64,000 bases of DNA from Erpobdella octoculata (taxonomy: Eukaryota; Annelida; Clitellata; Hirudinida; Erpobdellidae). The notes beneath the pieces are model-generated. The model ran no database searches, was not told the DNA's origin, and saw only the letters and a program-made list of their open reading frames with translations. Below, one piece after another: positions 1 to 11,063 of this stretch (the stretch's first letter is position 1; each line of letters opens with the position of its first letter). Both the position numbers and the translations under genes were made by a program. The stretch spans positions 4,127,455 through 4,191,454 of the forward strand of contig OZ022243.1 of assembly GCA_963978895.1 (NCBI GenBank), read 5' to 3'.

Positions 1-109
1 AGATGATGTCAAATGATCACTTGAGTAGAGTAAAAATTTAAAAGTGTGTTTTTTTTTTAAACTTTGTTTTTTAATTTACTTGTTTTCACTATAATTGTCT
101 CCCACTGCC

Positions 110-222
110 TCCCAAGTTTGTGTAAAAATTGCATTACGATTGGATGAATGGTGTAGCAACGCATAAAAGACTAAGATACTTACTTACTTAAATAATCTAA
201 TTGTTATATATATAGATAACCT
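110..222 (-). mobile_element. Helitron-like fragment, 5' part
   Basis: Read on the minus strand, this starts with a short TATATA run near 222. It then carries the block GCTACACCATTCATCC followed by AATCGTAATG. The same block is seen on the plus strand near 5250, 5740, 14235 and 24420, where elements end in a GC hairpin plus CTAGT or CTAAT. No 3' end is recognisable here, so this is a truncated copy. The class is inferred from the other copies. Confidence 0.45.
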
Positions 223-863
223 CAATAGATTAAAATTAATACCAAAGTCAAATAGGCTGCTGAAATGGTTTGCCCACGATCTAAAAACCAATCAAATAAA
301 AATATAGAAATGAAAATTAAAAAATAAATCTATGCAGCTAATATAAAACAAATGAAAACAGCTAACAGGAATGTTTTTAAAAGTAGTCTAAAAAATAATA
401 TAAAAATTCAGTTTAAAATTGAAACCGATAGTCAGACTCTGCGATGGGTGAAGAACAAAATGAAGAGGTAAAACAACTTTTTTCAAATTTTTTAAAAATT
501 TGATGTTGCTACTGTCATCTGTCATCTTTATACAATTGTTCCTCGAATGTAAATGGTTTCAGTTTCGTTACGAAAAATATTTTTGGATGGTGTGGGGCTC
601 GGTGCGAATACCACTTTTGAGCATCGGACTTTATTTAATTTCAAAGTGAGTTTCGTTCTTTTTAGCTGATTTAGTCGCTTTTTTCTTTTCTCTTTTGTGG
701 TTTCAACTTAAATTTCAATGTGTTTCATCCATTAATAGCCGTAATAATTTATTAATTTATTCAGCCTAGCTCCTATTCAATGTCTCCGTTTAAACATAAG
801 TACTTCTAATTTTTAACTTTTCTGATTCAAATTTTATAATACTTAATTTACTGTTTTAATATA

Positions 864-911
864 GGATTCTGAAGATGACTTCTTATAGTTGAAACTGGCC
901 AGTTAACCCGG
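864..911 (+). ncRNA. hammerhead-like ribozyme motif (degenerate)
   Basis: The core CTGAAGA (869-875) and GAAA (891-894) are separated by GACT/AGTT (877-880 with 887-890), which pair with one wobble. An extra T lies at 876. ACT/AGT (894-896 with 901-903) forms a short third helix. GGATT (864-868) pairs with AACCC (905-909) with one mismatch. This is the hammerhead layout, the same as the better motif at 10840-10881, including the extra T. Penelope-like retroelements are known to carry such motifs, but no Penelope protein remnant was recognised nearby. Activity is doubtful. Confidence 0.4.
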
Positions 912-1074
912 ATTTCTTTATTATTCATCTATTTTTATTCAATAAATTTTGTAATTACACGTTTCGTCATTTCAAATGGACGAAAAGGGCTTCAAAAACT
1001 TGTAAAGAAAGATGACCAACGTTAAGTGGTCAATTGTGTTCAATAGAGCTCTATAAGTATAACTTTATTTTTAC

Positions 1075-1615
1075 TAACATCAAACTGATTGCAATGACTC
1101 CTAGCATTTTCCCAATTCCACGCTCCAATTTCAAGTTTGTAACAACTTCCAGCCAATGGCAAATAAATGAATTCATCGCTGCAGATGTCTTCAACTAAAA
1201 ATTTATTTTTTCAATTTATCTTATTAAATGGATGATGTTAAGCATTATTTATTGATCCGTATTAATAATATGTTAATATTAGCTAGTTAAAGTTACCTGT
1301 TTGTTGATATGTCTTGCAACTGCTCTGATTGGACTGTACTGCACTTATATGATCCCATGTTGTTAGAAGTTCACACTGCTTTGTAATGTCATCGTACTGA
1401 AATCTAACGCATATAAAATCTTTCTTGGACAGACAGAGATGAGCACAATTTAAAAAAGATCTTGCTAGTAAAATTTGATTCTCTACACTGACAACACAAA
1501 ATAAAGGATTCCCATTCTTAGTATTGAATCGGCGTTCACGGTAAGTGTCTTCTTCAGCAAATAATAAAGGAAGAAGAGAAACTACAGTGAACAGCCATGC
1601 ACATATAATCTCCAT
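1075..1615 (-). CDS. secreted PAN/C-type lectin, exons 1-2 (unit 1, partial)
   Basis: Exon 1 is 1615-1297 and exon 2 is 1194-1075. Both junctions fit GT-AG, and phase 1 matches the two complete paralogues downstream. The start at 1615 (MEIICAWLF) was chosen because the paralogues start there; an upstream in-frame ATG at 1654 is not conserved. A hydrophobic signal peptide of about 20 residues is followed by a Cys-rich PAN/apple-like region (residues about 25-105). Exon 2 opens the C-type lectin fold (CYKL, then WNWENA, then HC). The last exon, which should carry the sugar-binding loop, is not found in the first 1074 bases, so the gene is either cut by the window edge or incomplete. Two related genes lie to the right on the same strand. 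A soluble carbohydrate-binding or defence role is inferred from family only. Confidence 0.65.
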
Positions 1616-1662
1616 ATCTGTAAAATCTTTTGTGTAATTTTGTTTTTTATCCATGCTACCAG

Positions 1663-1663
<1 letters not shown>

Positions 1664-1711
<48 letters not shown>
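1664..1711. repeat. TA microsatellite
   Basis: This is a pure TA run just upstream of the unit-1 lectin start. The paralogous position in unit 2 (12059-12118) also holds a TA run, and unit 3 has only a short one near 21975. Confidence 0.9.
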
Positions 1712-1716
<5 letters not shown>

Positions 1717-1859
1717 AACATACCGTATTTTTTGCATATAACGCGCATCTATGAAAGCCTGGAGAAGGGGTAAAAAAATTTTGATTTATAAATAAACACA
1801 ATTAAATAGATATTATGAAAAAATCATTTGACGTATTCACATTTTTTTCCTTTTGGTAG

Positions 1860-1985
1860 CCATTCTCAAGCATGATGAAAGAAGAGGGAAAGATAAAAAA
1901 TCAAATCATGATTCGTGTCTTTGGTACTTCCTACGTACTGCTATTCGAGTCTTAAAACACCTAGTGTAAAAGACTATAAACTATT
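1860..1985 (-). repeat. dispersed repeat family A, copy 1
   Basis: Plus-strand landmarks are GAGGGAAAGAT, a TACTTCCTAC block, and the end GTAAAAGACTATAAACTAT. Related copies lie at 12155-12265 in the same direction, at 45800-45957 in the same direction, and at 29453-29625 and 37836-38000 reversed. There is no coding content. The repeat is unclassified; an A/T-rich tail at the ACTATAAACTATTATAAA end suggests a non-autonomous element. Confidence 0.5.
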
Positions 1986-2102
1986 TAAAAAAATCAACAT
2001 ACATCATTTCGGATGTCGGTATATAGGTATGTATGAAACGTATGTTATAACTTCGGGTAACCCTGCTATCTATATCTATATATATACTAAAAATAAAGAA
2101 AT

Positions 2103-2222
2103 AAACTTTTTAAAAACTAGTCTTATGATAAGACTAGGGTGATCGCTAAGTTATACAGATCTGTTCATTAAATTCAAACTGAGCACCATAGTCTTATCAT
2201 AAGACTAGTTTTTAAAAAGTTT
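2103..2222. mobile_element. perfect 34-bp inverted-repeat hairpin (MITE-like)
   Basis: The arm at 2103-2136 is exactly the reverse complement of 2189-2222, with a 52-base centre. Each arm itself contains the palindrome CTAGTCTTA-TGA-TAAGACTAG. The structure looks like a foldback element. Target duplications are not clear. The segment is absent from the paralogous positions in units 2 and 3. Confidence 0.65.
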
Positions 2223-2229
2223 TTTTTTA

Positions 2230-3390
2230 TCTATTTTTTATACTTTTTAGTCTTTACATAATTTTAATAATCTTCACAATTATCTGACACTCACTATAAA
2301 TCGAAAATATTTAATTAAATTAGCTTGAAAACTTAAACTTTCAGCATAGCTTTATATTGGATGACGATACATGATTGGATTAAAAAAAAGTTTGTGTTGA
2401 AAAACTTGTTTTTTCCTTTACTTGTTGTATTTTAGAATAACTGCAACTAAAAAACTGTAAGTGTTACAGATGTAGAAGATAGTATTTAGTATTTACTCAA
2501 AAAATAAAGATATAAGTGTTTTGCTATTTTTTGATAAATTTGCTTATGAGACCTTAAATGTGAGATGTAAAAAAATTGTTTGCTTAAAAACGTAAAACCT
2601 AAATATTTCAAGGTATTGAAATTCAATATCTTTATTTTTTAAAATACAAAATATGTAATGGGAAGAGCAGTGGATGCACGGTTAAAATTCTCTAATATCA
2701 AGCAATTTGAACCACGACGGGCGCTGCTAGCATAAAATTTGATAAATCTTGAAAATTAATTGTTTGTATCAATACTTTTTATTTGATTTTTTTTAAACTC
2801 AAGTTTTGAAAAATAAAAACACTTAAAAGTAGTATAAAGTTAATGGATATAACAATAAGTTAGGTGTCCCTGGTATTGAAAAACGCTTAAATGTCTTTTT
2901 TCATAATAAAATAAGATGCGTTATTACCCTTGTCCAGGGCCGTGTTCAGGGCTTTCCAGACCTTCATTTGAAAGGCCCAAGGCTCAAAAGGGCCCAGGAG
3001 CCAAGTCATATATATGATAAACTCAGCTTTTTTTTAAAACTCGTGCAAATATGAAATTAAAGTTTTCCTAATATATTAAATTTAAATAAACACATGTGTT
3101 ATATTTTTTCTCAAAAATGGTATATGTGAAAAATATTTTGCTTATCCTAATGTTGATGACAGAACAGAAAAAAAATTCCCAAAGTCATTTTTAAAGATTT
3201 AAGTAGAATGGGACATGGTTATCCAACTTAGTCAGAGTAAGTCACATGCTAGTGAATCAGAGTAATTCTATTATGAAAGAATCTGTGTTGCTGAGAGAGA
3301 AAACATGGGCCCCGTGAAAATAATTACCCGGGCCCCCATTTAAAAACTTCTACAAAATTCTATCTTTAAAATTTACATTCATTTTTTTCT
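2230..3390. other. non-coding stretch with old repeat fragments
   Basis: I see no gene here. An inverted copy of a dispersed repeat (landmark GTCATCCAATATAAAGC on the minus strand) lies near 2340-2375 and is related to 17030-17070. Two G/C-rich patches with GGGCCC near 2935-3010 and 3305-3345 stand out from the AT-rich background and may belong to one degraded element. Confidence 0.4.
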
Positions 3391-3393
3391 AAA

Positions 3394-3489
3394 ATAGCTG
3401 ATTACCGGGAGAATACTCCAAAAAATAGCTGATTACCGGGAAAATACTCCAAAAAAATAGCTGATTACCGGAAAAATACTAAAAAAACC
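3394..3489. repeat. three tandem copies of a 31-33 bp unit
   Basis: The unit AAATAGCTGATTACCGGG plus AAATACTCCA is repeated three times with small changes, and the last copy has decayed. Confidence 0.8.
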
Positions 3490-3885
3490 GTAAAGCACCA
3501 TCCAAAGGCACAAGATTGAGTGAATGACTTGCAACATAGTGACAATTGAACTCACTTGTTAAAACCTTATTTATACTTTGTTTCAGGGCGACCGATAATT
3601 CCCTGAGCTCGTACTTTTTGGAGGGCACAGATCTGAAGAAATTCTGAAAAATTTAGGTGAAGGTGGTCAAAAAGACTTCTCAACTTTTTCTTCTACATTT
3701 TTAACTGCTGAGTATTTGGAACAAATAATAATTTTGGTTTTTCAACAGCCGGTTTATTATCAATAACATAAGTTGTTTATATTTCATTATATTTTTATAA
3801 ATACATCTGTATAAGCAGCTTTATATGCGTTGACTGATAAAAATAGATATGTTAAAAATTACATATATATAATGTATTAGTTTAT

Positions 3886-4129
3886 CACACTGCTTTGTAA
3901 TGTCATCGTACTGAAATCTAACACATATAAAATTTTTCTTGGACAGACAGAGATGAGCACAATTTAAAAACGATCTTGTTAGTAAAATTTGATTCTTTCC
4001 ACTGACAACACAAAATAAAGAATTCCCATTCTTAGTGCTGAATCGGCGTTCACGTTGAGTGTCTTCTTTAGCAAATAATAAAGGAAGAAGAGACACTACA
4101 ATGAACAACCATACACATAAAAGCTCTAT
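3886..4129 (-). pseudogene. broken copy of lectin exon 1
   Basis: The minus strand encodes the signal peptide and PAN region of the same lectin family as the genes at 1075-1615, 6605-12004 and 15430-21921. The position of the start codon is ATA (4129-4127) instead of ATG. The homology stops abruptly at about 3886, inside the PAN region just before the ELLTTWDH segment. Left of the break (3740-3885) the sequence matches the downstream flank of the complete genes (compare 6215-6390 and 15040-15205). A deletion has therefore joined the 3' flank to the middle of exon 1, removing exons 2 and 3. Confidence 0.8.
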
Positions 4130-4139
4130 GTCTGTAAAA

Positions 4140-4990
4140 ACCGTTGTTTAATTTGGTTTCTTATATATGCACTATCATTTATGGATTTTTTGGAATTATT
4201 TATGGGCTCCTTACATTTGGATTATATTTATTTTGTATTTATTTTATAATAGCTTTTTCATATTAGAGTTGTCATTGCTTTGAAGCGTTATTCGTTTTCT
4301 TTTATGATCTATCGTTTTTTACCTGTATTTATGTCGAATTACACTTGACAAGAAGCACAGGTGTGCTGGTAAAGAACAGATGAAGTCCTGGGAAAGCTTT
4401 ATTGCGGAAATAGAAAAAATTAAAAAACCACGAATTTGAAGAAACAAAAGGAAAACAAAATGTACTCGTGAAATACAATCCTGCAACAAAAAGAAAAAGT
4501 AAAATGGCAACTTTGAACAAACTATTTACTTTTCTGGTCTGAGAGCATGTTATTGCTTATAAGGCTGTTACCGAAATGAAAGTGCGTCTAGTTGGGGATA
4601 TAGAACTAAACTTCTACAAGACTACGAGCTGACATTTACAATAATTTTTAATTTCGAAATTTTGAGTGTTTACATACATTTTCAATCCCATGAATGATTT
4701 TTAATTAAAAACAGTTTTGCAGTGATTGATTATGATGTTTTTGAATTGCTGTTTATGGTTTCAATTTTGTTTTTGATTATACTTAAAAATTAGTTAAATA
4801 AAAATATTTTTTAATTTTCTTTTTTTTAATATTTATATCCATACTTTTATTTATATTTATATTTTATTTTCACTGAATGTAAAATCATCAATTGACGAAT
4901 AACTTCTTTCTTATACGTATGTGTATGTACGTATGTGTATGTATGTATGTGTATGTATGTATGTGTTTGTATGTTATAACTTCGCGAAAC
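4140..4990. other. unit-1 copy of the lectin 5' flank
   Basis: This is homologous to 12745-13975 and 23220-24150, without a recognised gene. It ends with an impure TATG run (4918-4977) and TATAACTTCGCGAAACGCTG, a landmark also present at 13938 in unit 2. Confidence 0.6.
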
Positions 4991-5188
4991 GCTGTATCGT
5001 TTTAATTGCAAAATGACAAATGATATTTAAAAAATTCACCATATTAGATGTTTTTCATCATCATCATCATCACTACCACAACAGTTTTTCAAATCTGATC
5101 ATAAAACACTTTTATTGAAAAATGTTCCTTCACAATGCTTCAAAATCGGAAAAGTTTTCTTTAAAAAAAATTTTTGATTTAATTTTTT

Positions 5189-5568
5189 TCTATATATATA
5201 TATATAAATGAATGTCTGCGTGTGTTTGTGCGAGTGTGTGTTCTTTATGCATTGCTACACCATTCATCCGATCGTAATGAAATTTTCACACAACATTGAA
5301 AGTCAGTAGTAGAAGGTTTTTGTAAAAAAAATGACATTGGTCACAAAGCGAGCGGGAACGGAAACTGGAGAATGGGCGGAAATGGAAACGGGAAAGCAAG
5401 CGGAACAGAAAAAAACCAGGAGCGGAAGAGCGAGCGGGAAAGGAAGAGGAAGCAGGAGAGCGAAAAAAAAGAGAGCGATCGGGAGTGGGAAAACAAGCGG
5501 TGAAGCAAAAGAGAAAAACAATAAAAAACACCTCTAAGACCTTGGCAATGCCGAGTAACACCGTTAGT
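5189..5568 (+). mobile_element. Helitron-like element A, unit 2
   Basis: It opens with TC followed by a TA run and AAATGAATGT. It contains the block GCTACACCATTCATCCGATC and a purine-rich middle (GAGCGGGA repeats). It ends in a weak GC hairpin and GTTAGT. This is the typical layout of short non-autonomous Helitrons (5' TC, 3' hairpin plus CTRRT). The paralogue in unit 3 is at 14191-14560. Confidence 0.6.
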
Positions 5569-5672
5569 AGTTGTATAAAATATCCCATTTAATAACCAAG
5601 GTTGCATAAAATTTTCTTCAACCAAATGTTTTTGGGAAAGTGTCATAATAGAACAAGAGTTTTTATACGAAA

Positions 5673-5990
5673 TCTATTTATTAAAACAATTTATTTATAT
5701 AAAAATGACTGTGTGTATATGTTATTTATGCATTGCACCACGATTCATCCGATTGTAATAAAATTTTACACATCCTTGAGAGTCAATGGGAAAAGGTTGT
5801 TGTCAAAAAAAATGAAATCGGTCATAAAATAAGTGGAGCAAACGAGCGAGCGGAAACGGAAACTGTAAAATGAGTGAGAACGGTAAAGCAACCGGGAGCG
5901 GGGTAGCAAACAAAGAAGGAACCGGAGCAAAAAAGAAAATCGATAGAAAAACCTCTAAAAACCCCGGGCAACGCCGGGTACTCTACTAGT
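5673..5990 (+). mobile_element. Helitron-like element B, unit 2
   Basis: The clear 3' end is a hairpin CCCGG/CCGGG (5963-5967 with 5974-5978) with loop GCAACG, then CTAGT at 5986-5990, matching the Helitron CTRRT rule. The 5' part has TATATAAAAATGA and the CATTCATCCGATTGTAAT block shared with element A. It is non-autonomous; no Rep/helicase coding is seen. Confidence 0.7.
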
Positions 5991-6604
5991 AATCGCATAA
6001 AAATGCCATATACACAGCTTTATCTTACTATATTAAAAGCATAAATATGGATGAAGATTTTCATTAACTAGTAAGTGTTTTATATGCAGATAGGCTCAAG
6101 CAACTTTTATTTCTATGTTGTGCTGATTTCGTGTTGACCTCAAAAAATGATTAATTGAATAACTTTGAACTTTTTCTCGTAGCTGATAGCCAGAGTATTT
6201 AGTATTTAGTATTGCTGAATATTTAGAACAAATAATAATTTTGGTGTTTGGACAGCCGGTTTATTATCGATTACATAGGTTGTTTATATTTCGTTATATT
6301 TTTATAAATACATCTGTATAAGCAGCTTTATATGCGTTTAGTGATAAAAATAGGTCTGTTAAAAATCACATATATATTGTATTACTTTATCTGAAAGTAA
6401 TAATATACCACTAAAGCGACTTTATTAAATAAAATATTACTAAATTTCAAATAAAAATATTTAAAGCTGTTTTATATTTCTTGTAAAAGTCCAAAACCAC
6501 TAGTTTTTCTTACCAAATAGCTCATTGTTTTCAAATAGCGCATAATGTTACGTAAAAATTAAAACAAGATTATTTTTAGTGCCTGCTTTGCCTAATATTC
6601 AATT

Positions 6605-9600
6605 TTATTCTTTCACAATCATCTCACAAAGAACACAATACATTCTCCAACATTGGATATTATTCCAGCTGTAATCCAGTGCTAAATTCAGACACGGTTC
6701 AGTGGCCAAATTATCAGGCTGGTTAGTAAACCAAAACTTGTAGGTCATGGGAATCCAGGGAGAGTTTTTAAATGGCTGCCAAGCAAAGATGGGACTGCTT
6801 GGAGATGTTTGAATTCCACCAATCCAGATGCGGGCTTTATTCCATCCGACTTGAAAACAAGCACTCAAAACGCTCGCATCTGTTTGAACAAATTTGTAAT
6901 AAGGTTTAAATTATCAGTCATTTTAATTTTTAAATTTTTTATTTAATCAAAAAAATCAAAAACTTGATTTCAAAGAATCCACGTATTTTCCAACAGCTGT
7001 GGTTTTGTCCTTGCTTGTCATAATGGCCGGAAAAGAAGTTTTCTCGATTTGCTACGTTTAAAAGTATAGTGGTCAGTTATAATTTCTATGGCTTAAATTT
7101 TTGTTTTATTCAGTGTAACTGTTTGAAAAGACTTTGAGATTTGTGCGCAATTCTGCCTAACCGTGATCGTGTTGCATAACTACGTGGTGTGGTTCATATT
7201 TTCTAAAATATCTAGAAACTAAAATATTTTTAATTTTGATATTACACTATGTTATAAAAGCATTAAAAATGTTTTGTTATTATTTTGCTTGTTTTTAATT
7301 AGTTTTAATAAATAAATGTTTAAAATAATTTTTTAAAAGTTTTGTTTAATTTTCAAAAATTACTTTTTTAATAATGCACACTCGAATAGCATGTTGTTTT
7401 GATTGCATTGTTAAGTTTCCTAAACATTTCCATTTTATACCCTTATGCTATCATTGCATCATGCTATCATTCAGGAATGGCCAAGCCGCATACGAGTTTT
7501 CTGTGCTGAAACTGCTGCTAGCGAAAAAGTGCAATAATTTTAAGTCCTTTTTTTATCTTTTTTACAAACTTTTATTACAATCTCTGTTTGTGTGTGTGCA
7601 GGGGTGCAGCAAAAAAATATTTCGGGTCCTAGCCAAAGTGGGTCAGGTCGGGTTGAAAACAGGTGGTTTGGGTCACAAAAGAAAAAACAAAAATAGATCG
7701 GGTTGGGTCAGATTTTCTGGTGGGTCAGGTTTTCAAAAATATGCCCATGGACAACTCTCACCCTAAAATTTTTGATAACTTATTAAATATTTAATTTGCA
7801 AAATAATTGTTAACTCAAATATGTCTCGAAAACTGTGAACGCTATCTTCATAGCTCTCCGGTTTACATACTTCACACAGTGCTATCATAATAAAATCATC
7901 ATAACGAATGTCTGAATAATCTTCCTGTAACGCAAAACCATACCTTCGGTCTTCTGGTTACAACAATCAGGTTCATTTTCTTCGTCAGTCGAAACAGAAC
8001 CACTACTGGGAATATCTTTAAAATTTTCTTTGTTCGAAAATTTTTTTCTTACATTTTTGGTTTCTTCACCGACTGAAATAGCATTTCCAGGAAAAAATTT
8101 TTTGTAAATCAATAAAATTTGACTTGATAACTTTTTCGTCAAAAACGTTTCTTGATCGATACATTTTATTTCCTTGTCGACCAAAAATTCTGTAGCCGTT
8201 ATCACCTTCACATCCAACGAGAATACCCTTCGTAGTTTAAATATTTAGTTTCTTGTTTTGATGTCCCATTTGTTTATGATATAACTGTAATGCATCTTTA
8301 TCACTAACAAAAATTTACTTTGGCATTAGAATTAAATGGTCGAACAGTTTTGGCTGTGAGTTTGAAGAAACCTTCATTACTGTCTCTCTTTCCAACAACG
8401 TTTTCTTTGTTATTGATAATTAAATGACAACTTCTTGAAGCAGAAACTATTTCTGTTTTTATTTTGTGCTGCAACTACTGAAAACAATTATTTCTAACTT
8501 TTGGTACATACCAAACATTAGTAAGTTTTACAGTTATTCACTTTCACTTGAGGTAAAACAACACATTTTCCAACAACATCTACAGTATCTTTATTTGGAA
8601 CATGCCATTTCTTCAGTTGAGAAAATCTGTCAAAACTCTTAAATGTTTTTTTCTAAATGTCAGATGGCACGTTGCACTATTGCAAAAAAAACATTCATCG
8701 GCATGTTCTGACTCAACAAAAACATTTAATTCAATTACAACCATTGTATCTTTTTTGACTTTGCCATGATTGCTATTTCTCAGTTTTGGTGGTTTGCCAT
8801 CAGAATGCCATTTCTCATAATTTCTGACAATGTCTCCTGGTGCTTTACAGTAATTAAATTTTAATATTAATCCAATTTTTGTTTTGTTTCTGATTTTTCA
8901 GCTTCTGCAAAAACTTGCAACAAAAAAATTTGGTAACAAAGAAAATTTGGTAACAAAGAAACAACGTCATCATTTTCATTTATCTTATAGCTGAAAAACC
9001 TTATACACAAATTGTATGCTCGATCTTCATGTACATCATCATACAAACAATGAAGCTCTAACAAAACATTTTTATCATTATTTAACTAACAAACTTGCTC
9101 ATAGGCAATCATAAGTTTCATCAGTCATATTGGTTGATAGAGCATCATAGTATTACAATCCGTTTTATTAAATCTGTTCAAAACAGTTTGACACCTTGCT
9201 ATTTGGTCTTCGTTTGCACCTTCCTTTAGTTCATCTGGTTTTCTTAGTTTGCCCTCCACCACATCTATTGCATCAGTAATTCCTCATAGTAGTATACAAA
9301 CTCTTGACTTCCAATTCAACCAATTACTGTTATTTTTTTAGATGTTAGAGTTGGTGAGATCCATCACTTGTCTCAATCAATCAAATTATATTTTTATAGC
9401 GTTATTTCCGTGGCGTTCCATAGCCCTCGGACATAAACTAATTAAACAGATATGTTTTAAGTCCACGACTGAAAACAGTGAAAAAATAGAGTTAGTAAGA
9501 GAAGTAAGAAAAGAGTTCCAAAGAAAATGGCCAGAGTAGGAAAAAAAGCGTTTAGCAAAAGAATGCTCAGCAGTGAAGATACGAAAGAAATATGGCTTTT

Positions 9601-11019
9601 CTTTTCTTTTTTTAATTGACCTGAAGACACAATCGGAAGCAAAATATCTTCAATACTAAGAATAAGACAAGCAAGACTGAACACTTCTTCAATGTCAGAG
9701 CCTAACTTTTAAGATGGCTTACAGTGGGTAAGGCACGGGTATCCTATCAAAAGAGCGAAAACTTAAGGGCGAAAACAAAAGGGCGAACACAAAAGGGCAA
9801 AACTAAAAAGGGCGAATGTTAAAAAGAGCGCGTTTAGTTTCGCCCTTATGTTTTCGCCCTTTTGATAGTAAACCAAGGCTTCAAAACATATAATCAGAAA
9901 CTATACGGGACCGACAATCATCATAATAACCATATTAAAGCATTTAGTTCACAAAAATGTGATATTTAAAAAAAATATATATATATATATATAACACGGA
10001 GTTCCTCGTGTTCTACAAAAATCAAATGAATCTCAATTACAGAATTGATGAAAGTATTATAAAGAAGATAATAAAAAAGGAAGTTTCTGTTATAGACCCC
10101 GTCAGGAATAAACTGGGTTTATATATTTATTACAAAAACTTGAAACTTTTCAATTTGGTCATCAAGAATGATAGAACAAGTATCACTGACCCGTTGCAAC
10201 AAAGTCACGTGGTGTACCATTTCAAATGTTCTATTCCACATTGTAAGGTGGATACATACATTGGTCACACTACCACTACGTTGTCAAGGAGACTCACGAA
10301 GCATCTCCAGTTTGGGAGTATTCTTAATCATTATGAATGTATTCATTTGAAAAAGCTAACACGAAAAGAACTTGAAGAAGGTGTTTCGATTTTAACAAGT
10401 GAATCCGACTCTTTCCGGCTGAAAATTAAAGAGGCTCTCTATATCTTATTAATGAGACCCGCAATTAATAAACAATTTGATAAATTTCCACAGATTCTCC
10501 ATTTATTCGGTGTCAAAGAAAGCAATATGCATCGGTTACCCTGTATTCCTTCTAACGACGAGGATAACATAAATGATGATACTTCTGACTCGTCCTCTGA
10601 CACAAATACTTTGGCTGTTGAGGCTGCTCCTGACGAATCTCATTGTAATGTATCTGAGGAAATTCTTGTCTCTTCTAATATAACACAGCGAAAACGCAAA
10701 AATTGATTTCCAATAGTATAAATTTTATATTCTTTTGATTTGATAGGTAGAGTGTTTTTTCGTTTTTTCTTTTGTTAGTGTGCTAATTCTTTGACAATTT
10801 CGGTTCTTTCTGTTTGTTTACTTTTCTCGTTTTACTTTTGACCCTGAGGATGGCTGACATAGCTGAAACGGTCCGTCGGTCTGACAATAAAAGTTTAATG
10901 GAAAAGTTTTTGGCTAATTGTAGTCTCGAACAGAGAGTTTTGTGCCGAAAGGTCGAGAATTTGGCTCGAAAAGTTGTTTCTGCCAAATGGCGAGTAGTGT
11001 TTCTTAGAGCGTGTCTCAA

Positions 11020-11063
<44 letters not shown>

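Noticed and set aside
3390..3490. CRISPR-like spaced repeats
   Set aside because: Three direct repeats without unique spacers in a eukaryotic genome; a plain tandem repeat.
5286..5646. Phe/Ser/Arg-rich frames antisense to the Helitron middle (also at 14227-14532 and 24510-24824)
   Set aside because: They arise from the purine-rich GAGCGGGA filler; no conserved protein and different frames in each copy.
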